Assembly (NCBI RefSeq): GCF_017873175.1
Contig: NZ_JAGGJW010000017.1
Location: 62,001-126,000, forward strand
DNA from: Neorhizobium petrolearium
GTDB taxonomy: Bacteria; Pseudomonadota; Alphaproteobacteria; Rhizobiales; Rhizobiaceae
DNA length: 64,000 bases
Reading direction: 5' to 3'
Numbering within the stretch: position 1 is the first letter of the stretch; every line of letters starts with the position of its first letter. The notes under the pieces were generated by a model. The model searched no databases, was not told the DNA's origin, and saw only the letters and a list, made by a program, of their open reading frames with translations. Below are positions 59,733 through 64,000 of this stretch, one piece after another. A program made the position numbers and the translations under genes.

Positions 59733-62384
59733 ATGGCCAGCGACAAGCTTTCGACCTACCGATCCAAACGCGATTTTAAGAAGACGGCCGAGCCGAGCGG
59801 CGAGAAACAGATCACCCGCAGCAACCGCCGGCGTTTCGTCATCCAGAAACATGACGCCACCCGGCTGCACTACGACCTGCGGCTCGAGCTTGACGGGGTC
59901 TTCAAGAGCTGGGCGGTCACCAAGGGACCGTCGCTCGACCCGCACGACAAGCGACTTGCCGTCGAGGTCGAGGATCATCCGCTCGACTACGGCGATTTCG
60001 AAGGCACGATTCCGAAAGGCCAATATGGTGGCGGAACGGTGATGCTCTGGGACCGGGGCTATTGGGAGCCTGAAGGCAAAAAGAGTCCGGAACAGGCTCT
60101 CGCGAAAGGCGATTTGAAGTTCACGCTGGACGGCGAGCTGCTCCATGGCAGTTTCGTGCTTGTGCGGATGCGCAATGATCGTGAGCGCGGCAAACGGACC
60201 AACTGGCTGCTGATCAAGCATCATGATGATTATTCCGTTGAGGACAACGGCGCGGCGATCCTGGAGGAGAATGCGAAGTCAGTCGCCTCCGGCCGCACGA
60301 TGGAAATGATCGCTGCCGGCAAGGGGCGAAAGCCCAAGCCGTTCATGGTCGAAGGCGGTAATGTCCAGGCCGATGCGGTCTGGGACAGTAACCAGGGTCT
60401 TGCCGCTGCTGAGCGAAAGGCCGCGGCTCGCGATGACGATGAACGGGATACCGTCACGTCTGTCGACCTGCCCGATTTCATCCCGCCGCAGCTCTGCGAG
60501 ACGCTGGAACGCCCGCCGGCCGGCGCCGGCTGGATCCATGAGATCAAATTCGACGGATACCGTATCCAGATGCGCGTTCTCGACGGCGAAGTCACGTTGA
60601 AAACCCGTAAGGGCCTCGACTGGACCGCCAAATATCCCGAGATCGCCGATGCTGCTTCGGGCCTTTCGGATTGCATCATCGATGGTGAGATCTGCGCGCT
60701 TGACGAAAACGGTGCGCCGGACTTCGCGGCCCTGCAGGCCGCGCTGTCGGAAGGCAAGACGGGCGATCTCGTCTACTTCGCCTTCGATCTCCTCTATGAC
60801 GGTGGGGAAGACCTGCGCTCCCAGCCGCTCGTGGAGCGGAAAGCCCGGTTGCAGACGCTGCTTTCGGATGCCGGGAACGATCCCCGCATCCGCTATGTCG
60901 AGCACTTCGAGACCGGCGGCGACGCCGTGCTACGCTCGGCCTGTAAACTATCGCTGGAAGGCATCGTCTCGAAACAGGCGGATGCGCCCTATCAGTCGGG
61001 ACGTACCGAAACCTGGGCGAAATCGAAATGCCGCGCCGGCCATGAAGTGGTGATCGGCGCCTATGCCACGACCAACGGCAAATTCCGCTCGCTGCTCGTG
61101 GGCGTCTTCCGCGGCGATCATTTCGTCTATGTCGGCCGCGTCGGCACTGGATATGGGGCGCAGAAGATAGCGAGCCTGCTGCCGAAGCTGAAGGCGTTGG
61201 AGACGACGAAGTCGCCATTCACCGGGATCGGCGCCCCGAAAAAGACTGCGGACGTCACCTGGCTGAAGCCGGAGCTGGTCGCGGAAATCGAGTTCGCCGG
61301 CTGGACGGCGGACGGCCTTGTTCGTCAGGCCGCCTTCAAGGGCCTGCGCGAGGACAAACCCGCCAAGGAAGTGGAAGCCGAACAGCCTGCGAGCGTCACG
61401 AAGGCCGAGGTCCCTGAGCCGGCGGCGCCTGAACCTCCCGAAAAACCCATCCGACGCAAAGGCTCAAAAGTGGATGTCATGGGTGTCTTGATATCGAGCC
61501 CGGACAAGCCGCTCTGGCCCGACGCTGATGATGGTCAGCCTGTCACCAAGGAGGAGCTTGCCCATTATTACGAGGCGGTCGGTCCCTGGATGATCGACCA
61601 TATCAAGGGGCGCCCCTGCTCGATCATCCGGGCGCCGGATGGGATTGCCGGCGAACAGTTCTTCCAGCGGCATGCCATGCCGGGACAGTCGAACCTGCTC
61701 GAACTTGTGAAAGTGTTCGGTGACAAGAAAGCGTATCTGCAGATCGACCGCATCGAAGGGCTGGTGGCCGTTGCTCAGACCGCCGCCCTTGAGCTGCATC
61801 CCTGGAATTGCGAACCGGGACAGCCCGAGGTTCCCGGCCGCCTCGTCTTCGATCTCGATCCCGGTCCCGACGTGCCGTTCTCGACGGTCGTCGCCGCTGC
61901 GCGCGAGATGCGCGACCGTCTGGACGAACTCGGCCTTATCAGTTTCTGCAAGACGACCGGCGGCAAGGGGCTGCATGTGGTGACGCCGCTCGCCGTCAAC
62001 AGGCGCAAGCCGCTCGCCTGGCCCGAGGCGAAGGGTTTCGCCCACGATGTCTGCCAGCAGATGGCGCGCGAGAACCCGGACCTTTATCTCATCAAGATGA
62101 CGAAGAGCCTCAGGAACGGGCGCATCTTCCTCGACTACTTGCGCAATGACCGCATGGCAACGGCAGTGGCGCCGCTGTCGCCGCGCGCCAGACCAGGCGC
62201 GACCGTGTCCATGCCGCTGACCTGGGCGCAGGTGAAGTCCGATCTCGACCCAAAGCGTTTCACCATCCGCACCGTGCCGGTACTACTGGCGAAGACAAGC
62301 GCATGGCAGGACTATCACGATGGTCAACGGTCGCTAGAACAGGCGATCAAGCGGCTGGCGAAGGAGATGAAACACGCGGCCTGA
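59733..62384 (+). CDS. ligD: Multifunctional DNA ligase D (non-homologous end joining)
   Basis: 883 residues in order phosphoesterase-ligase-polymerase. The PE domain shows RRFVIQKHDATRLHYDLRLE. The ligase nucleotidyl lysine is Lys272 in EIKFDGYR. The C-terminal primase-polymerase domain has FDLDPGPDVPF (metal Asp pair) and TTGGKGLHVV. It joins double-strand breaks with Ku. No ku gene is in the window. It starts at an ATG 84 bp after a terminator hairpin. Confidence 0.95.
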   Translation: MASDKLSTYRSKRDFKKTAEPSGEKQITRSNRRRFVIQKHDATRLHYDLRLELDGVFKSWAVTKGPSLDPHDKRLAVEVEDHPLDYGDFEGTIPKGQYGGGTVMLWDRGYWEPEGKKSPEQALAKGDLKFTLDGELLHGSFVLVRMRNDRERGKRTNWLLIKHHDDYSVEDNGAAILEENAKSVASGRTMEMIAAGKGRKPKPFMVEGGNVQADAVWDSNQGLAAAERKAAARDDDERDTVTSVDLPDFIPPQLCETLERPPAGAGWIHEIKFDGYRIQMRVLDGEVTLKTRKGLDWTAKYPEIADAASGLSDCIIDGEICALDENGAPDFAALQAALSEGKTGDLVYFAFDLLYDGGEDLRSQPLVERKARLQTLLSDAGNDPRIRYVEHFETGGDAVLRSACKLSLEGIVSKQADAPYQSGRTETWAKSKCRAGHEVVIGAYATTNGKFRSLLVGVFRGDHFVYVGRVGTGYGAQKIASLLPKLKALETTKSPFTGIGAPKKTADVTWLKPELVAEIEFAGWTADGLVRQAAFKGLREDKPAKEVEAEQPASVTKAEVPEPAAPEPPEKPIRRKGSKVDVMGVLISSPDKPLWPDADDGQPVTKEELAHYYEAVGPWMIDHIKGRPCSIIRAPDGIAGEQFFQRHAMPGQSNLLELVKVFGDKKAYLQIDRIEGLVAVAQTAALELHPWNCEPGQPEVPGRLVFDLDPGPDVPFSTVVAAAREMRDRLDELGLISFCKTTGGKGLHVVTPLAVNRRKPLAWPEAKGFAHDVCQQMARENPDLYLIKMTKSLRNGRIFLDYLRNDRMATAVAPLSPRARPGATVSMPLTWAQVKSDLDPKRFTIRTVPVLLAKTSAWQDYHDGQRSLEQAIKRLAKEMKHAA

Positions 62385-62675
62385 TCAGTGCACAGCCATG
62401 CTCACCAGCGGGTAAGGATGAACTGTCTTGAACTGCGCGATCATCGCTGTGGCTTGCTGCAGCACACGCTCTGCATTTTGCGCATCGTCGCGCGCCAACT
62501 CGTCAGCATTGATGCGAAGCGCCTGCGCCATATTGGCGGAAAGCGCGGCAAAATGCTTGTTACCTTCGACAAAAGCTTCACGCGCTGTGCGCTCGAGGAC
62601 CCGGGCAACGTCTACAAATACCTCTTCCCGTTCCTCAATGCTGAGGTCATTGCCAATGTTGATTTTCTCTTCCAT
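62385..62675 (-). CDS. Small helical protein
   Basis: 96 residues, mostly helical, acidic first half (IEEREEVFVDVARVLERTAREAFVEG), second half ANMAQALRINADELARDDAQNAERVLQQ. ATG at 62675; the frame is open 16 codons further. Directly convergent with ligD (0-bp gap). No family recognised. Confidence 0.6.
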   Translation of the reverse strand: MEEKINIGNDLSIEEREEVFVDVARVLERTAREAFVEGNKHFAALSANMAQALRINADELARDDAQNAERVLQQATAMIAQFKTVHPYPLVSMAVH

Positions 62676-62771
62676 TCCCGATCTCACTCCGAATAGACGT
62701 GCGATAGCGACCGAGCTCATCAAGCCTCGGCCGCGAAAGAGCTAGGGAAGGAAAAATCCGGATTCAAGACC

Positions 62772-63044
62772 TCAATGGAGCTTGAACTCGCCTTCGACAC
62801 GGCGCCATTCGTTTGGCCCGATCAGACGCTGATGGGTGTAACGGACGGAATGCAAAGGGCCATCGAGACTCTCCTGCCAAAAGTCCAGGAACTTGTGCAT
62901 TTCGGGAAAATCGGGAGCCAGATCGTAGTCCTGCCAAACATAGGTCTGCAGCACGGATTCGAAATCAGGAATGCGGTAGAGGATGTGAGCGGTGGTAAGA
63001 CCGTAGCCGTTGAGCTGACGTTCCAGATCCGATGAAAATCGCAT
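62772..63044 (-). CDS. usg: Usg-family protein
   Basis: 90 residues with the conserved sequence LNGYGLTTAHILYRIPDFESVLQTYVWQDYDLAPDFPEMHKFLDFW. Matches the alphaproteobacterial Usg family over its full length. Function unknown. Divergent from groES. Confidence 0.9.
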   Translation of the reverse strand: MRFSSDLERQLNGYGLTTAHILYRIPDFESVLQTYVWQDYDLAPDFPEMHKFLDFWQESLDGPLHSVRYTHQRLIGPNEWRRVEGEFKLH

Positions 63045-63147
63045 GCTTCATCTCCGTTTCATGACACTCTGAAGGTGGCGCAAAATTTCGCGGCCATCAA
63101 CGGATTTTCCAACGCTGGACGCCACTTTGTTGTTCCTTTCCAGCATG

Positions 63148-63174
63148 TTAGCAGCATGAGATCGTGAGTGCTAA
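63148..63174. promoter_or_regulatory. CIRCE element (HrcA operator) upstream of groES
   Basis: TTAGCAGCA-N9-GAGTGCTAA: right arm perfect, left arm two to three bases off the consensus TTAGCACTC. The spacer is exactly 9. HrcA repression of groESL is expected. Confidence 0.8.
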
Positions 63175-63191
63175 TTTTTTCGTTTCGCCCT

Positions 63192-63220
63192 CTTGAAATC
63201 GAAAAATCTCAAAACCAGAT
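63192..63220 (+). promoter_or_regulatory. Possible RpoH-type heat-shock promoter
   Basis: CTTGAA (63192-63197) and CCAGAT (63215-63220), 17 bp apart, between CIRCE and groES. The -35 fits sigma-32; the -10 only partly (consensus CCCCAT/CCTATAT). Confidence 0.4.
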
Positions 63221-63326
63221 CATTTCGCGCAAAAAGCTCGAAGAGAGGTTTTGCACCCGCCCGGACTGGTCATCCGGTCCGGCCAGGGGGAACAACGTCA
63301 TCATTGTTTGTCCATTGGAGGAAAAC

Positions 63327-63641
63327 ATGTCGTTCCGACCGCTTCATGATCGCATTCTCGTCCGCCGGGTCGAATCCGAAGAAAAGACCAAAGGCGGCAT
63401 CATCATCCCCGACACCGCCAAGGAGAAGCCGCAGGAAGGCGAGGTCATCGCCGTGGGTCCCGGTGCCCGCAATGAGGCCGGCCAGATCCAGGCGCTGGAC
63501 GTCAAGGTCGGCGATCGCATCCTGTTCGGCAAATGGTCCGGCACCGAGATCAAGATCAACGGCGAAGATCTGCTGATTATGAAGGAAAGCGACGTCATGG
63601 GCATTGTCGAAGCCCAGGCCGAGCAGAAAAAGGCCGCCTGA
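63327..63641 (+). CDS. groES: Co-chaperonin GroES
   Basis: 104 residues: FRPLHDRILVRRVESEEKTKGGIIIPDTAKEKPQEGEV with mobile loop, and C-terminal LLIMKESDVMGIVEA. TTGGAGGAAAAC precedes the ATG; the open frame upstream (from 63168) is the leader. Caps GroEL. Operon with groEL, 53-bp gap. Confidence 0.96.
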   Translation: MSFRPLHDRILVRRVESEEKTKGGIIIPDTAKEKPQEGEVIAVGPGARNEAGQIQALDVKVGDRILFGKWSGTEIKINGEDLLIMKESDVMGIVEAQAEQKKAA

Positions 63642-63694
63642 ACCATTCATCCACGACCATCAGTCAGATAGCTGCCTATTGAGGAGTTAAAGAA

Positions 63695-64000
63695 ATGGCT
63701 GCGAAAGAAGTCAAGTTTCACACCGATGCCCGTGAGCGCATGCTGCGTGGGGTCGATGTGCTCGCCAATGCGGTGAAGGTCACCCTCGGCCCGAAGGGCC
63801 GCAACGTCGTGATCGACAAGTCCTTCGGCGCGCCGCGCATCACCAAGGATGGCGTATCGGTCGCCAAGGAAATCGAGCTGGAAGACAAGTTCGAAAACAT
63901 GGGCGCCCAGATGCTGCGCGAAGTGGCATCGAAGACCAACGACCTTGCCGGCGACGGTACGACGACCGCCACCGTTCTGGCCCAGGCGATCGTCAAGGAA
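63695..64000 (+). CDS. groEL: Chaperonin GroEL, N-terminal part (runs off the window)
   Basis: 102 codons seen: AAKEVKFHTDARERMLRGVDVLANAVKVTLGPKGRNVV and the ATP-binding motif GDGTTTATVLAQAIV. GAGGAG lies upstream of the ATG. The rest is outside the window. Confidence 0.96.
   Translation, partial: MAAKEVKFHTDARERMLRGVDVLANAVKVTLGPKGRNVVIDKSFGAPRITKDGVSVAKEIELEDKFENMGAQMLREVASKTNDLAGDGTTTATVLAQAIVKE

Noticed and set aside
1..64000. CRISPR arrays, tRNA or rRNA genes, replication origin
   Set aside because: No regularly spaced direct repeats, no tRNA-like cloverleaf beside the integrase relic, no rRNA sequence, and no repABC or dnaA genes were seen; small tRNAs could still be missed by eye.

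Overview
The window looks like chromosome or chromid DNA of an alphaproteobacterium of the order Hyphomicrobiales, most likely Rhizobiaceae. The evidence is gene content: napEDABC, a hybrid FixL oxygen sensor with a FixK-type regulator, a SOS-controlled imuA-imuB-dnaE2 cassette with a GTTC-N7-GTTC LexA box, small DUF982 and Usg-type proteins, and a groESL operon with a CIRCE element. No rRNA or tRNA genes and no CRISPR array were seen. The left part (about 0-36 kb) is a mosaic of accessory modules separated by transposase remnants. The right part (about 37-64 kb) is more orderly.

Layout. 0.2-0.4 kb: IS5-type transposase tail. 0.6-3.5 kb: a homodimeric-type 2-oxoacid dehydrogenase E1 gene divergent from an Lrp/AsnC regulator. 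4.0-10.8 kb: an aromatic catabolic operon (ferredoxin, gentisate-type ring-cleavage cupin, hydratase-aldolase, chromene-carboxylate isomerase, extradiol dioxygenase, ferredoxin reductase, OmpW porin, glutathione transferase). It ends at a scrap of IS21 transposase. It resembles nag/nah naphthalene or phd phenanthrene gene sets, but the terminal ring-hydroxylating oxygenase is absent from the window. 11.3-12.9 kb: a GT4 glycosyltransferase and a thiE fragment. 13.3-20.6 kb: IclR regulator, FAD-linked 2-hydroxyacid oxidase, TRAP transporter (dctM carries a one-base frameshift), acylating acetaldehyde dehydrogenase and 4-hydroxy-2-oxovalerate aldolase. Together these suggest import and oxidation of a 2,4-dihydroxy acid to pyruvate plus acetyl-CoA.

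20.7-28.5 kb: integrase and sqr fragments, then a defence-like patch. It holds an XRE-ImmA metalloprotease fusion with an overlapping partner and its own operator, an Abi-like HEPN protein, a candidate small RNA, two hypotheticals and an Eco1-like zinc-finger acetyltransferase cut by a truncated IS66. 28.5-36.3 kb: repeat clusters, an aldo-keto reductase and sugar isomerase pair, a LysR fragment, an IS1595 element, a cydAB-plus-small-subunit operon, a decayed second IS1595 copy and an unrecognised degenerate gene.

36.8-44.8 kb: an oxygen-regulated block. A 49-residue protein has a perfect FNR/FixK box upstream, followed by a FixK-type regulator, a hybrid FixL with the haem-PAS residues conserved at the correct spacing, and the periplasmic nitrate reductase operon. 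45.2-46.3 kb: a nucleotidyltransferase behind two tandem 30-bp palindromes. 46.8-49.3 kb: a GGDEF-EAL protein and a small protein. 50-62.4 kb: a DNA-repair region with the imuA-imuB-dnaE2 mutasome, a cold-shock protein, a diguanylate cyclase, two SRAP-family proteins (one without the catalytic cysteine), and LigD. 62.4-64 kb: small proteins, Usg and groES-groEL (groEL runs off the end).
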